DNA of 64,000 bases from Hyaloperonospora brassicae. Lineage: Eukaryota > Oomycota > Peronosporomycetes > Peronosporales > Peronosporaceae. Position numbers and translations under genes: made by a program. Every line of letters begins with the position of its first letter. Position 1 is the stretch's first letter. The notes under the pieces are model-generated. The model was not told the origin of the DNA. It ran no database searches and was given only the letters and a program-made list of their open reading frames with translations. Of the stretch, positions 19,617 through 30,819 are shown in pieces. Location: assembly GCA_947650285.1 (NCBI GenBank), contig CANTFL010001075.1, positions 43,030-107,029 on the forward strand, given 5' to 3'.

Positions 19617-22288
19617 ATGCTGCTGCGCTGCGTCCGTCCTCTGCGTACGCGCGCCACGTCCCACCGTCGCCACTTGCAACCAGTGCGTGCGCATGCATCT
19701 GATTCCAATGCGTGCTCGCCCAATGCGCTCGAAATGTGCGTTCGCGAGCGTCAATTGCCTCCTTTTGAGCGGCTAAAACTGCAAGAGATCGAGCCAGCCG
19801 TCAAACAGGCAGCCGCAAAGTACACGCAGACGCTGCAGGAGCTGGAGAAGGAACTCGCAGAGCGTATTGACAGGAAAAACGTGCAGTTTGGTCATGTGGT
19901 GGACCCGCTCGAGGTCATGGGCGATGCGCTGGGACGCATGTGGGGCGTGGTGGGCCACCTCATGAGTGTGCGCAACTCGGACGAGCTGCGTGCTGTGCAC
20001 GACGAGCTACAGGAACTAGTGATCCAGACAGTGACAGAGACGTCGCAAAGCAAGACGCTCTATGAAGCGTTTGTTGCAGTACGCGAGGGCAGCGAGTGGA
20101 GCTCGCTCGCGCGAGCGCAGCAGCGTGTGATCGAGCTGCGATTGAGAAGCGCTGTGCTGAGTGGAGTTGGTCTTGATGGTGACGAGAAAGAGACGTTCAA
20201 CAAGCTGAAGCTGCGTGCAGCTGAGTTGGTGAGTAGCAGAGGAGTTGTGGCATATATTGGGGTGCCTCGATCGATCGTGGTGGCCGTGACTAGTGCTAGG
20301 TGCTGATGAATTATCTTTTATCGCGTTGTTGCGGTTGCTCGTTGTTTGGACAGAGCACGGAGTTTGCGTCAAATCTGCTCGACGCGACGAAAGCGTATGC
20401 ATTGACGTTGACGAACAAGGACGATTTAGAGGGATTGCCGTCTTCGCTACTGCAAATGTTTGCTCAGAGAGCGCGTGACGAGGGCCACTTGGATGCTACA
20501 CCTGAAAACGGACCGTGGCGTGTAACGCTTGATCCGCCGTCGTACGTGCAGTTCATGAAGTATGCAGCAAAGCGTTCATTGCGCGAACAGCTGTATCGTG
20601 CGTCCGCTACTCGTGCGAGTGGTGGCTCGTTCGATAACGAAGGCATCATCGTTGAGTTGCTAGAAATCCGTCAGCAGATTGCCAATCTTCTTGGATTTAG
20701 CTCATTTGCGGAAGTGAGCATCTCGAAGAAAATGGCGCCTAGTGTCGAAGAAGTCGAGAAGATGCACCACGATCTGCGCAATAAGTGCGTCGATTTGGCC
20801 CGCGAAGAAGTGGAAGCTGTGACTGAGTATGCAAAGCAGCACGGACAGACGGAGCCTCTTGAGCCTTGGGATCTTGGCTATTGGTACGTGCGTTCACCGC
20901 ACGCATTGTAGCGTCGAACGTAGCTCTTGCTGATCGTGCTCCTCACACGCATGCGTGGTACAGGTCTGAACAGCTCAAGGCGAATAAATACTTGTTCACC
21001 GATGAGGAGATCAAGCCGTATTTTCCGCTCGAGCGCGTTAGTTCTCCAAAGTTGGGCCAGTGACAAGGTGGCTGAAGACAACTGACGGTCTGTTTCATTG
21101 CTGTTATACAGGTGCTTGATGGTCTGTTTGCGCTCACGTCACGGCTTTTCGGCGTGACCATCGAAGCAGCTGATGGCCAGGCGGAAGTCTGGAACCCAGA
21201 CGTGCGTTTCTTCAACGTGCGCAGTGCTGAAGGTGACAAGGATGTTATCGCTCAGTTCTACCTGGACCCGTACTCCCGTCCAAAAGAGAAGAACGGTGGT
21301 GCGTGGATGAACACGTGCGTCGACCGCAGCTGCGTGCTTGGTCCCAAGGAGTTAAATGGCAAGCGCATTCCAGTGGCCTACATCATCTGCAACCAATCGC
21401 CACCAGTGGGCGAAACGCCTAGCCTGATGACTTTCCGTGAGGTGGAGACTATCTTTCACGAGTTCGGCCATGGCTTGCAGCACATGCTCACGCGGATGGA
21501 GTACGGCGACGTGGCAGGTATAAACGGCGTTGAATGGGACGCCGTGGAGATTCCGTCGCAGATGATGGAAAACTTTTGCTACGACAAGGGTGCGTTTTGT
21601 CTTCATGCAGGTCGTTAGTGCTACATGCCGTGTTGTAACGTCTACTGTTGCTCGATGCAGACACCATTGCAGCGATTAGCGGACATTACAAGACGGGTGA
21701 GGCGCTACCTGACGACTTGTTCGACAAGGTCAAGGCAGCTCGCAACTTTATGATGGCTACGGGCATGCTGCGTCAACTCGGCTTTGGCGCCCTGGACATG
21801 TACTTGCACTCGCACTACTCGCGATTGCAGGAGCCACTGTTTGCAGTGCAGCAGCGTCTACTGGGAGACTACGCCGTGCTCAAGCCTCTGGAAGAGGACA
21901 GGTTTCTGTGCTCGTTTTCGCACATTTTCGCTGGCGGGTATGCTGCGGGCTACTACAGGTACGTTACTACGAAGTGTGCAGTGCAAAGAGTGGACTGATG
22001 CCTGTGTATGTGCTATGACGGGATCCATTTGACGAATGGGTTGCACTGCATTGTGTTTTGTCGAGCAGCTACAAGTGGGCAGAGGTTTTGTCGTGCGATG
22101 CGTACAGCGCCTTTGAAGAGGCAGCAAAGGAGAGTCCTGAGGCTGTGACGCGCGTTGGGCACAAGTTCCGCGACACTATTTTGTCCAGCGGGGGTGGCGA
22201 ACACGCCGAGCAGGTGTTTGAGGCCTTTCGTGGCCGCAAGCCGTCCATTACGCCGCTGCTGGCGCAGTACGGCCTGACTGACAAGTAG
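19617..22288 (+). CDS. M3 family oligopeptidase (oligopeptidase A / organellar oligopeptidase type)
   Basis: Six exons: 19617-20228, 20354-20883, 20964-21036, 21112-21589, 21661-21958, 22069-22288. All junctions are in phase and give 736 residues. Donors include GTGAGT, GTACGT, GTTAGT and GTGCGT. The zinc metalloprotease motif HEFGH lies near residue 520 within [19 protein letters not shown], followed by the M3 blocks [26 protein letters not shown] and [22 protein letters not shown], closest to bacterial PrlC/OpdA and plant organellar oligopeptidases. It should degrade short peptides, including released targeting peptides. The first 38 residues ([20 protein letters not shown]...) are Arg-rich with no acidic residue before Asp-31, a plausible mitochondrial presequence. 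Starting at the later Met ([11 protein letters not shown]) would give a cytosolic form. Confidence 0.92.
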
Positions 22289-22979
22289 CGGAAGCTCAGT
22301 AGTCACGTTTGACACGAAGGGCCGTGGGCATTGTGCAGGAAACGAGGCGATCATTGGAACGCAGCGAGTGAAGCACCGAAATGAATGGTCAGCGATGCGT
22401 GAAACGCGATGGATGATTACTGCTGGACTGCATCCCCGTTCCACCAACTTCAACATCATTTTGTATTAGATTTCACCGACTTGTGCCGAGCAACGGTGGT
22501 TTGGTCCATGGACTTGACAATGCGAGAAGATACGCGTGTTTTCTCAATGCTAACAGCGATCTTCATTCCGATAGCGACACAATGATCAATCGTCCATCCT
22601 TGCCCCAATTCGCGTCGGTGCTTCGTTGCACGGAAGCATCGAATCGCCACTGCGACCTCCTTGTAGTACATGCTGACCACTGCCATCATCCCGGTGGACT
22701 CGGACAAGATACTTGTTTAGCATATTAGTACACGTGAAGTTTGGAGAACGTAGCCAAAACGTACAATAACAAACAGGCATTGTCGTCACGTTCGCGCCCT
22801 TCCCCTCGAGTCGACACTATTCCGTCCACAATCACTTCAAACAGGATATCAAGTCTCGCCGGTCCCTCCCTTTTTCTAGCAAACCGTCGAGCAGCTCCGG
22901 AGCTCGTCGAAGCCACAACTTCAACATCCACTTCACCCGAAAGAGAGAGAGAGAGCGAGCGATCCCACGTCGCCTCACG
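22289..22979. other. Intergenic, no supported gene
   Basis: Between the M3 peptidase stop and the F-box/SPRY start. A GAGAGAGAG run lies about 20-30 bp before the next ATG. Nothing else recognised. Confidence 0.5.
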
Positions 22980-24185
22980 ATGAGCGCAAGTCCCACGGCC
23001 TCGTCCAGCGTGACGCCGTCCCGCCTCCCGCACCTCCACTCGTTCGTCCTGCTCTCGAAGCAGTCGCCCACTCGGCCCCTCGCTCTCCGTCGCCAGCGCA
23101 GCAGCAGCTTCTGCTCCACCGCGAGCCATTGCAGCAGCAGTGACGAGTCGGACGCGGCTTTGGACCTCGACACAGACGACTGCGCACTTGTCTACGCGTC
23201 GTACGCAGCGGTCACGAAGCGCAGCGGCCACTCGATTGGCTGGTGCGACCTGCAGACCTCAGCGTACGCGCGCGACGCTTCGGTCACTGCTCGACGTCGG
23301 CCCCCACGCCGCAATGCCCCCCTGCCGTTTGCAGCGCTGGCGCTCTGTTTCGAGTTCCTCACGCTCGACGAGCTGCTCGGCAGTGTCGCTCGCGTCTGTG
23401 CCGCTTTTGACGACGTTGTCGAGCACGCGGCAGTGCTCTTGACCGGTCTCTACAGTCGTCAGTGGCGCGCGAACAAAGTGCTGCCGCAGCCCTACGTGGC
23501 GCTTTGCTTTGACGATCAGCGCACGCTGTGTACTGCCCGTCCAGTGGGTGCGTTGTACGCGCTGTCGACACGCAGTGCAGTGACGCACTTGGCCGACGGC
23601 ACGTACAGCGTCGTGAACAACTCGAGGCTGCGTGCGGTTACCAATGGATCCATTGACTCGGTCCGTGGCGTCGAGGCACTGCCCGTGCTGTCGTGTGCGC
23701 GTGCGCTGCACAAGCACATGTGCTATTTCGAAGTGGGGTTCGACGGCTGTGGGAGTGTGGGGTTCGTCTCGATCGCGGACGCAGCTGCTCGAGTGGCGTA
23801 TGGCTTTGGCTCTCGCGAGCACGTTGGCTGGACAAGTGTGTCGTATGGCTACCATGGCAATGACGGTGACTTTGTGTTCAACGACGGTGCGAAGCCCTAC
23901 GGCGGCGAGCGACGTGCGTTTGGTCCCATGTGGGGACGAGCTTCGACAGCTCGACTCGAGCGGGACAGCTCGAGAATGGCTACAGTTGGCTGTGGCCTGG
24001 ATGCTGGCAACCGTCAGGTCTTTTTTACACTCAATGGGGCGATGATTGGCGTAGCACCCACGAGCGTGCTACCTGGTGACTATGCTGCTGCCGTATCGCT
24101 CCACGCGTTTGGTGACCGAGCTGTTTTGAATGCTGGAGCAGCTCCGTTTGTCTTTGACATCGAGGCTTTTTGTGCAAGTCCTTAG
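22980..24185 (+). CDS. F-box-like and SPRY domain protein
   Basis: Intronless, 401 residues from the ATG at 22980. The first ~110 residues are Ser/Arg-rich and low complexity. Residues about 113-150 (LPFAALALCFEFLTLDELL followed by VARVCAAFDDVV) fit a degenerate F-box, a Skp1-binding helix bundle. From about residue 195 a B30.2/SPRY-type domain is evident: YFEVGFDGCGSVGFV, VGWTSVSYGYHGNDGDFVFN, and VGCGLDAGNRQVFFTLNG. F-box plus SPRY suggests a substrate receptor of an SCF ubiquitin ligase, as in FBXO45; a CUL1 gene lies at 48-50 kb in this window. The F-box call is weaker than the SPRY call, and the target is unknown. Confidence 0.78.
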   Translation: MSASPTASSSVTPSRLPHLHSFVLLSKQSPTRPLALRRQRSSSFCSTASHCSSSDESDAALDLDTDDCALVYASYAAVTKRSGHSIGWCDLQTSAYARDASVTARRRPPRRNAPLPFAALALCFEFLTLDELLGSVARVCAAFDDVVEHAAVLLTGLYSRQWRANKVLPQPYVALCFDDQRTLCTARPVGALYALSTRSAVTHLADGTYSVVNNSRLRAVTNGSIDSVRGVEALPVLSCARALHKHMCYFEVGFDGCGSVGFVSIADAAARVAYGFGSREHVGWTSVSYGYHGNDGDFVFNDGAKPYGGERRAFGPMWGRASTARLERDSSRMATVGCGLDAGNRQVFFTLNGAMIGVAPTSVLPGDYAAAVSLHAFGDRAVLNAGAAPFVFDIEAFCASP

Positions 24186-25033
24186 CTGAATTCGAACGGA
24201 TTGAGCTGAGGGCTTGCACAGAAGAGTACGTACCCCCCCACCCCCGTTGACATTGAGGCCGCCATCTATCGGCCGCTGCTGTTCTGTCTTCCTGTTTGTG
24301 TGTACATGTATTGCATTTGTATTGCTTTCGTTGTCCGTCTTTCGTTCCGCTAGGTCTTGACTTTGCACGCAATGCTACTTCGACACGTCGTTCAGTGAAG
24401 ATTGCCGTCAAGACTCGTGTTTCTCGCTAGCCACATCGACCCTTGAGCTAACGGATGATGCTAATGGGCTTCCGGTATCAAAAGTAGCTGGGCTGACTGC
24501 CGCTGTGAAGTACATGCTGACTGCCACTGTAAAAATTGTCTGCAACACTCTTTTGCAGGGTAAACATTCAGCACTTGCACGATAAAGCGCTCGCTACTTT
24601 ACTGGTACGCACACAAACGTGCGTGGTGTCAATCGCATTAAGTCGAGGCACTGCATCCTTGTAAATGGAATTGCATGGGTATTGTTCATACGGGACAGCA
24701 ATCGATAGCCGAGAAGGCACAGTTGGCATGTGAGACCAGAAGATGATCAAGCGCGATGCACTCACTCTTTGTAAGCACTAGAGATGTCAACATTAGCGTT
24801 GCAGCGGGTCAGGCAGTAGGTTCCCATTCCTAACCATGTGGCTGTAATGAGAGCATCTACGCCAAATCGAGCGCTTCGTCGCATCGGTGGTTGCTGTCAT
24901 TGAGTTTTCTACTGTCCATCAAAATGTAGCAGACTCAGCTGTCTCGGATGAACGCAGTCAGTGTACACATGATAGTATTTGGTAATGCAAAAAGGATACA
25001 GAAGCCTAAACTAGAGCCCTCCTTCGACTTGCC
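24186..25033. other. Intergenic between convergent genes
   Basis: 848 bp between the F-box/SPRY stop and the 3' end of the HTH gene, which converge. No gene or repeat recognised. Confidence 0.5.
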
Positions 25034-26665
25034 TCACACCGTGTTCTCGTTCAGTGCCACACTCCACGCGTTCTTGTCTTCTAGATACATGTTACAGCTT
25101 CGGAACGCTATACGTGCATTGTCTCCGGCAAAATATTCCCAAGCGGAGTAGAACCAAAAGGCGACGCACTTGCGGTAGTCGTTTGGCTGAGTTGACTTTT
25201 TCATTTGTAGAATGCTGCGCCACTCCTCAATTACAAAATGCGAAAGCGTGTCTTCGAACCGCGAGGACCGCAGCGGATTGCGCACTGTGTACATCGTCGT
25301 CCAGTACTTGTTATAGCCCTCTTGCTGTTTCAAACCATCCAGAAACGCCGGAGCCCGGAACTCCTCGATCGAGCTGTCTAGCAGGAATGCAAACTTATCA
25401 ACGTACTTTGCTTCCTCCTCGTAAAACTTCCGCCATGTCTGCACATCGTGAACACATGAGACCCGTCAGCTTTGCTTTCCACACTGGACTAAGAATCCCT
25501 ACTTTAGCCAACAACGGAACCGTACATACCACTGCGAAAAATTGCACCGCTTCTTCCGGATCGTTCAGTCGAGTGCGGTGCAGACTATGTGCGTGTCGCA
25601 GCTTGATCGTTTTCTTGCGTTCCCAGTGCCACTCTTCTGTCGGCGGAAATATCGACATTGGCACCATAACCGACCCGTTGCCACAGATTGCAACATAGAA
25701 CGAAATGATGTCTTCCACGTCGACCGTCTTGTCCACGTCTTCGCTCGCCTTATCAAAACCTCCACTGTCATCGTCCTCCGCGTGCTCGTTCCCATCCGAG
25801 TGCTCGTTCACACTCGGCTTGACGAAATCGAATCGAGTGACAAAGTACAAGAACTTGGTAGAAAAGGGTTCCTGCCTGAAAAACTCGCTCAGTTGCTTCC
25901 GCAGACTCGTCATGTCTTCCACATGCGAAGCCGTGGACTCTTCTATCTCGTCAAACTCGCCTGCACAGCACAAGTAACAAAAGAAAAAACAACACACAGA
26001 CCAAATTAATAACCGCTCGCCCACGTCTCGTTGTGCAGCGTCATAGCAGCACACACACACATCCAGCACTCGATGCACGCAACGCACCGTGATCAAGACA
26101 CTCTAATGCATACGTCGCCGTCGTGTCAATCGTCGCTGGATACTTGCACTCGCCTGCCAATAACAATACCAACAAAACAACACACAAACAGCCACAAAAC
26201 AGCCCACACCAGTTGCAAAACCGCCAAGAAAACAGCAACACAGCGAGACACACCCCACACCAGTCAGCATCCCATCATGCACCAGCCTCGGTACGCCAGT
26301 GCAACCACAGCTGAAACAAACGTACTCACGCCTGCGCGCACCACGTCCTTGTGCCTCCCGCGCAGATCGCTCTTGAGGTCGCTAAAGTTCGTCCGCGTGC
26401 TGCAGAACTTGTTGTAGCCGACCCAGTACTGCGCATACGTCTCGTTGAACACCAAGTGGCCGCGCTGGATCGTACTGGCGCAGACGAGCCGCGACGGGTC
26501 GGTCGCGCGCAGCCGCGTGACGTTTTTCCGCCAATCCCGGATCTGGCCCGTCTTCACGCCGTGCTTTTGCGCGGTCGCGGCCACTGAGCCCGTGCGCTCG
26601 GCCTCGTCGAGGATCTCGAGCTTCTTGCCCACCGTCAGTGCCCGGTCCGCCTTCCCGCGCGCCAT
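25034..26665 (-). CDS. HTH (CENP-B/pogo-type) protein with uncharacterised C-terminal region
   Basis: Four proposed exons: 26326-26665, 26088-26153, 25530-25960, 25034-25438. Donors GTACGT, GTGCGT and GTATGT and matching phases give 413 residues. A 66-bp internal exon carries phase 1 on both sides. Residues about 8-45 (ALTVGKKLEILDEAERTGS, then AATAQKHGVKTGQIRDWRKN) form a helix-turn-helix of the CENP-B N-terminal/pogo/Brinker class, which binds DNA. The remaining ~360 residues contain conserved-looking aromatic-rich blocks (RGHLVFNETYAQYWVGYNKF; FFRQEPFSTKFLYFVTRFDF; EEWHWERKK; ECRRHSH-like basic stretch) and an acidic linker, but no family I recognise. No DDE catalytic triad is evident, so a transposase-derived domesticated DNA-binding protein is one possibility. 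Confidence 0.72.
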
Positions 26666-27085
26666 CGCACGTGCGTCGCGGGTCCCCACCGTCCAAGTCG
26701 CGGGTCTCCTCGCAGCGCGTGTCGTGGTGCACGTGTTTTTGGCCAATCAGTGCGCGTCGAGCCGCTCGGGCAGGTGGTCCACGTGCACGAGCCAAGCGGT
26801 CGTACTTACGGCTGACCCCTACGGTACGGTGAATTGTTTTTATCGTGGATGCGTTTTTTATTTAGCAGTCAAGTAGGCGACCCGAGTTAAAATAAAACAG
26901 AGCGACGCGATCGACGGGGCACTTGTATGCGCCGAGACGACGCGAGGGACCCGACGCTTGCTCTCGCGCGCGTGTACTGGTCGACGCGTCACTGCTCAGC
27001 TGCGCGTCGATCGATTGATTGGCTGTAGCGCGCGCGCGCCCGTACGCGTACCGTACCGTGCGAACTCGCGGCCGCAACCGCGACA
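26666..27085. promoter_or_regulatory. Shared divergent upstream region of the HTH and ADA3-like genes
   Basis: 420 bp separate the two start codons, with genes facing outward, so both promoters must fit here. It is GC-rich with CGCGCGC runs near 27.03 kb and has an A+T-rich patch near 26.83-26.90 kb. No specific operator recognised. Confidence 0.5.
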
Positions 27086-28875
27086 ATGCCACGGAATATC
27101 CCGCCGTTGCGTGTTCCGTGGCTGCCGCACGACCAGTTTCCAGCCACGAAAGCAGCGTGTAGCACTGCTGATGGTCTCGTATCGAGCAGCAAGAGCTCGC
27201 TTGTTAAAGTTGTCCACGAGCTCAAGGTCTGGGATTGAAGGCATTTTTTTTACTGCTGTGTTGTTTTTTATTACTGCAGTTGTTGGTTGTTGTTGCTATG
27301 TTTTTCTTTAGAATTGTCGATGTGTGGTTTTTGTAATTTGGTTGTGTCACCACTGACGAATGTGTGTGGCTTTTGATTGTGGTTTTTGTTTGGGTGGGAC
27401 TTGACGTTGACCTGTGCAGCGGGGACGGGCAAATGTGGACAAGCAATTGTCGCAACTGGATACGCAGCTCGTGGCTATCTCGGACTATCTCGATGGGAAA
27501 AGGAGCACCATGTTTCCGCCTAATGTGATCGTGTATGTAGAGGACACGCAGGACGCTGTGGTGCCATTGACTGGCGAAGGACGAAGACTGTGTGGAGCTG
27601 GTGCTGCTGCAGGGACAGATCAGTTTAGTGGTGTCGTCGTGAACGGTGATTCAGTGGTGCCAACACCTGCAGCAGTAGAAGACGATCTTCAGTCGGGTGG
27701 GAACGCAGCACAATGCACGATGCGATGTAGACAGTCGTGTATACTGATGCTTGTGATGACGACGGTGTGGAGGTACAGAGACGCCGTGCACGACGACTGG
27801 ACTGTGGAAGTATTTGTATGCGTACTCGTTCTTCAAGACGATCACACCTGAATACATGGATCAAGCGTTATTGCTCGAAGGTAATGCTGCTGTCGCGCAG
27901 ACGCGGATACTCTCGATCTGGTCGAAAATTTGTCGCTGATGATGTGTGCCGCTTCTTGTAGATTTGCACGCTTTTTTCGAAGACTTGGAACCACGTGAGG
28001 TCAGAAAAAGCGCGATCTTGACGGGTCAGAACGCTCATCAGCTACAGAGCAATCTGAATGGGAACAAGTCTACACCGCTTAATCTTGACGGGTTCTTCAT
28101 GGAGGTATGTCGTAGGGCACAATGCGGCAAATGAACGCTGCAATCCGCATGTAATCGTGTTTGTTGCACTATTGCTACCTGCAGAGACTTGTGGCTTCAC
28201 TATGTGTGGTAGAGGCACCCGCATCGACGAACACGAGTCACGAAGCTTGCTCGTCTGAGCCGGATGGTGATGACAAACGCTTGTATGATGCTACAGCAAG
28301 TACACTGGACACGGAAACAACAAGGCATCCAGTAGGCTTGACTGGTGTACAACCGCGCAGCCCTAAGGGTCTCACCCGAGTGCTGCGTCACGTCGGATTG
28401 GTTGAGGGAAACGAGACCGAAATTGCTCGCATCAGTCTGTCCAATCTGATGGACGACGAAGTATCGCAAGAGATCCGCTCATTGCAGCGTCAACTAGAAG
28501 CCTGCGTTAGAGAGACAAATGAAACAAAGCGGAAGTTGTGGAGACTCATGGACGAGTACGTTGGTATGCAAATTTGTGGAAAGCGCGATGCGCTGACGTG
28601 TGGGTGTGCTGCTTTGGTAGGACAAAGCCGTGGCTTTCGCAGAGAAGGGAGGAGGAGGAGACTACCATAAAGGAGTATATCACTATGTGGCGAACGAAGA
28701 AGGTAAGCGTCGCGGCATTTTAAAGACTTGACAGGCGGGTCAGCGCTGACGCTTCGTGTTGTTACAGGAGCTTGCACGGAAAAAGAAACGCCGAGAGAAG
28801 AAGCTTCAGCGGCGGCAAGGTACGGCAAACTTTCTCCTTACTTCCAAGCAGCCGTGGTGCTGTCAAAGTCGGTGA
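27086..28875 (+). CDS. ADA3-like subunit of a SAGA-type histone acetyltransferase complex
   Basis: Seven proposed exons: 27086-27226, 27420-27696, 27779-27880, 27962-28104, 28185-28555, 28621-28702, 28768-28875. They sum to 1,224 bp, 407 residues. Donors GTAATG, GTATGT, GTACGT and GTAAGC are convincing; GTCTGG (first) and GTGGGA (second) are weaker. The N-terminus (MPRNIPPLRVPWLP) and a LWKYLYAYSFFKTITPEYMD segment precede the Ada3-type C-terminal domain: LTRVLRHVGLVEGN, then DDEVSQEIRSLQRQLEACV, then ETKRKLWRLMDE, ending in a lysine/arginine-rich helix (ELARKKKRREKKLQRRQ). ADA3 links GCN5 and ADA2 in the acetylation module. The final exon could instead splice at GTACGG near 28.82 kb, so the last dozen residues are unsure. 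Confidence 0.7.
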
Positions 28876-29196
28876 CATGTTTCCGACTGCATGCAGCTTT
28901 TCGCCGCAACAACGGGGGCAACGGTAAGCTTCTGGTCAGCAATATCTACATCGAGCAACGATAGAGATTTTCGGGCTGTGGCCTATGTGCTAAATCGGTC
29001 TGGAGACCCACGCGCTATTGGCAGAGTGAGGCGCACACACACGCGTTATTTATTGGCATGTGGCAGCAGGTTGGGCTCTGGTGCTGTTCACATCAGCAAC
29101 GAGTCCACCGTACTGTTTCGCTAGGAAACAATTCAATGGGCAAGATGGCTTCTTCTGCTGATGCGTATACTTGCTTAAATTGGATCGTCAGACATA
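28876..29196. other. Short intergenic between convergent genes
   Basis: 321 bp between the ADA3-like stop and the R3H gene stop. Contains nothing recognised; a final alternative ADA3 exon could extend into it. Confidence 0.45.
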
Positions 29197-30819
29197 TTAC
29201 TTGAGCGGGGGAAAGTCGTCATCGACAAATTCACTGTGCACCACTGCGCGAGGGCCAGCACTATGTGGCGGTAGCTGTCGGCCACGCGGTAAGGGGTATC
29301 CGTAACTACTGCGCCCCATTACCATGGATGGCGGCGGGTTCATCTGATGTGGCTGGAACTGCTGCTGCTGCTGCTGCGGATGGTACTGCTGGTGCGAAGA
29401 CCTCTGGAAAAGGTTGGTGTCTACTCTATTATTGGCAAAATCAGGGCCGCCGCCGTGGTATCGACCACGTCCCGCCGAGATCATGGGCATGAGCACTGGT
29501 GGATGTAGCGACGGTGCACCGCCACTTTGTTGATGCTGGTAGCCAGAGAACCGATCGTACGGCCCCTCATGGAGCTCGCCATGTCCAAACCGCACACCGC
29601 CTCCAAAGCGGTCACCGTAAAATGGTGACTCACCTCCACTGCCACTTCCGTTAGCTGCCCCACCGCTCAAACGAGGGCGGAACGCGTCGTGGTTGCGCGC
29701 AAAGTCCGGGTCATTCAGCTCTTGCTCGCGGTTCCGCCACAGAACCTTGCTTTCTTTCCAGCTCGCTGCATTCGGAGCACTCGGCTGGACGGCCCGCGAA
29801 TACTCATTGGGGTCGCTGACGCTCGGTCGTCCCTTGAGCGAGCTCGACTCGCACGTCTGCGACGCACCATCTCCATCGTCCAGAGCATTGGCTCGACCGA
29901 ACCCGCGACTGCCATCGGGTCCAGCTGCTTGTCGATGTCCGTGCTTACCACCGTCCATTTCAGTGCGGACAGCACGTTCGCTGCTGTCGTGCGCCAACGA
30001 CGGCGACGACGGCAACACCGACTCTGTAGCTGCTGCTGCTGCATTGCTATCGTCTGCACCAAATATCCTTGCACGGGCTTCGGCGTACGCTCGTTCCCGG
30101 TCCTGTAACGACGGCGTGGCCTTGTCGGTCCCGCTCCCACCGCGGCCATGACTGCCAAGCCTCGGAGCACAGCGTTTGCGCATCATGATCTTCGGCGCAC
30201 AGACGGGTGCCTTGGCCGACGCCTGCCGCTCGGTGGACAAGTCAATCAGCAGCAGACGAGGCACAACGGACTGCGCAGTCTTAATGAGCGTCACGACGCG
30301 CGCCGAGCTGTTGTCGGCCGAGCTGTAGTCGGCTGTCTGGTGCTCGAGGCCGCAGCGCTGTGCCAAGCGATGGACAATCAGTCGATGGTACGACGACAAG
30401 GGCGGAAAGTGGAGGTGCAGCTCCCTCGAGTGCCGCAGAAAGCGCACGATTTGGTCTTCAAACTGGAGCACTGTCATGCGCTCGCGCGCGTTTTCCAGTC
30501 CCGTGACCAGTACAGGATCCAGAGGTCCGTAGCCGCTCGGACTCGATACGTTTCCCTCAGTACACACGCCGTGAGTGACTGGCTGTTTGTATTGCTGCTG
30601 CTGCTGCTGTTGTTGGACTGTATAGTGGCCGCCAGAATCAGAGGCGGCAGGCGGCGGGAGGAGACAGAGGTCCTGTAGAGCGTGAGCGGCTTCGTCCACG
30701 TCGCCGGTCGTCGAAGCGCGTGCAGCGGCAGTTGCGAGCGCCGCGGGAGTGCGCGCGGCCGTGACGTCGAGGAGCGCGCGCTCCCACTCGTCGCAAGTGT
30801 CTCCGGCCGGGTGGATCAT
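29197..30819 (-). CDS. R3H-SUZ domain RNA-binding protein
   Basis: Intronless, 540 residues from the ATG at 30819. After a low-complexity N-terminus with an eight-Gln run (residues about 68-76), residues about 118-195 form an R3H domain (FEDQIVRFLRHSRELHLHFP, YHRLIVHRLAQRCGLEH), which binds single-stranded nucleic acid. A SUZ motif follows (KIMMRKR...RERAYAEARARIFG), the pairing seen in R3HDM1/R3HDM2/Encore. The C-terminal half is Gly, Gln, Pro, Tyr and Arg-rich with a six-Gln run and ends FVDDDFPPLK, a disordered RNA-granule-like composition. Likely role: cytoplasmic mRNA regulation. The specific RNA targets are unknown. Confidence 0.85.
   Translation of the reverse strand: MIHPAGDTCDEWERALLDVTAARTPAALATAAARASTTGDVDEAAHALQDLCLLPPPAASDSGGHYTVQQQQQQQQYKQPVTHGVCTEGNVSSPSGYGPLDPVLVTGLENARERMTVLQFEDQIVRFLRHSRELHLHFPPLSSYHRLIVHRLAQRCGLEHQTADYSSADNSSARVVTLIKTAQSVVPRLLLIDLSTERQASAKAPVCAPKIMMRKRCAPRLGSHGRGGSGTDKATPSLQDRERAYAEARARIFGADDSNAAAAATESVLPSSPSLAHDSSERAVRTEMDGGKHGHRQAAGPDGSRGFGRANALDDGDGASQTCESSSLKGRPSVSDPNEYSRAVQPSAPNAASWKESKVLWRNREQELNDPDFARNHDAFRPRLSGGAANGSGSGGESPFYGDRFGGGVRFGHGELHEGPYDRFSGYQHQQSGGAPSLHPPVLMPMISAGRGRYHGGGPDFANNRVDTNLFQRSSHQQYHPQQQQQQFQPHQMNPPPSMVMGRSSYGYPLPRGRQLPPHSAGPRAVVHSEFVDDDFPPLK

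Noticed and set aside
28621..28702. Alternative frame of the sixth ADA3-like exon (DKAVAFAEKGGGGDYHKG)
   Set aside because: Also open, but the phase from the preceding donor and the Lys-rich Ada3 C-terminus in the next exon both require the other frame.
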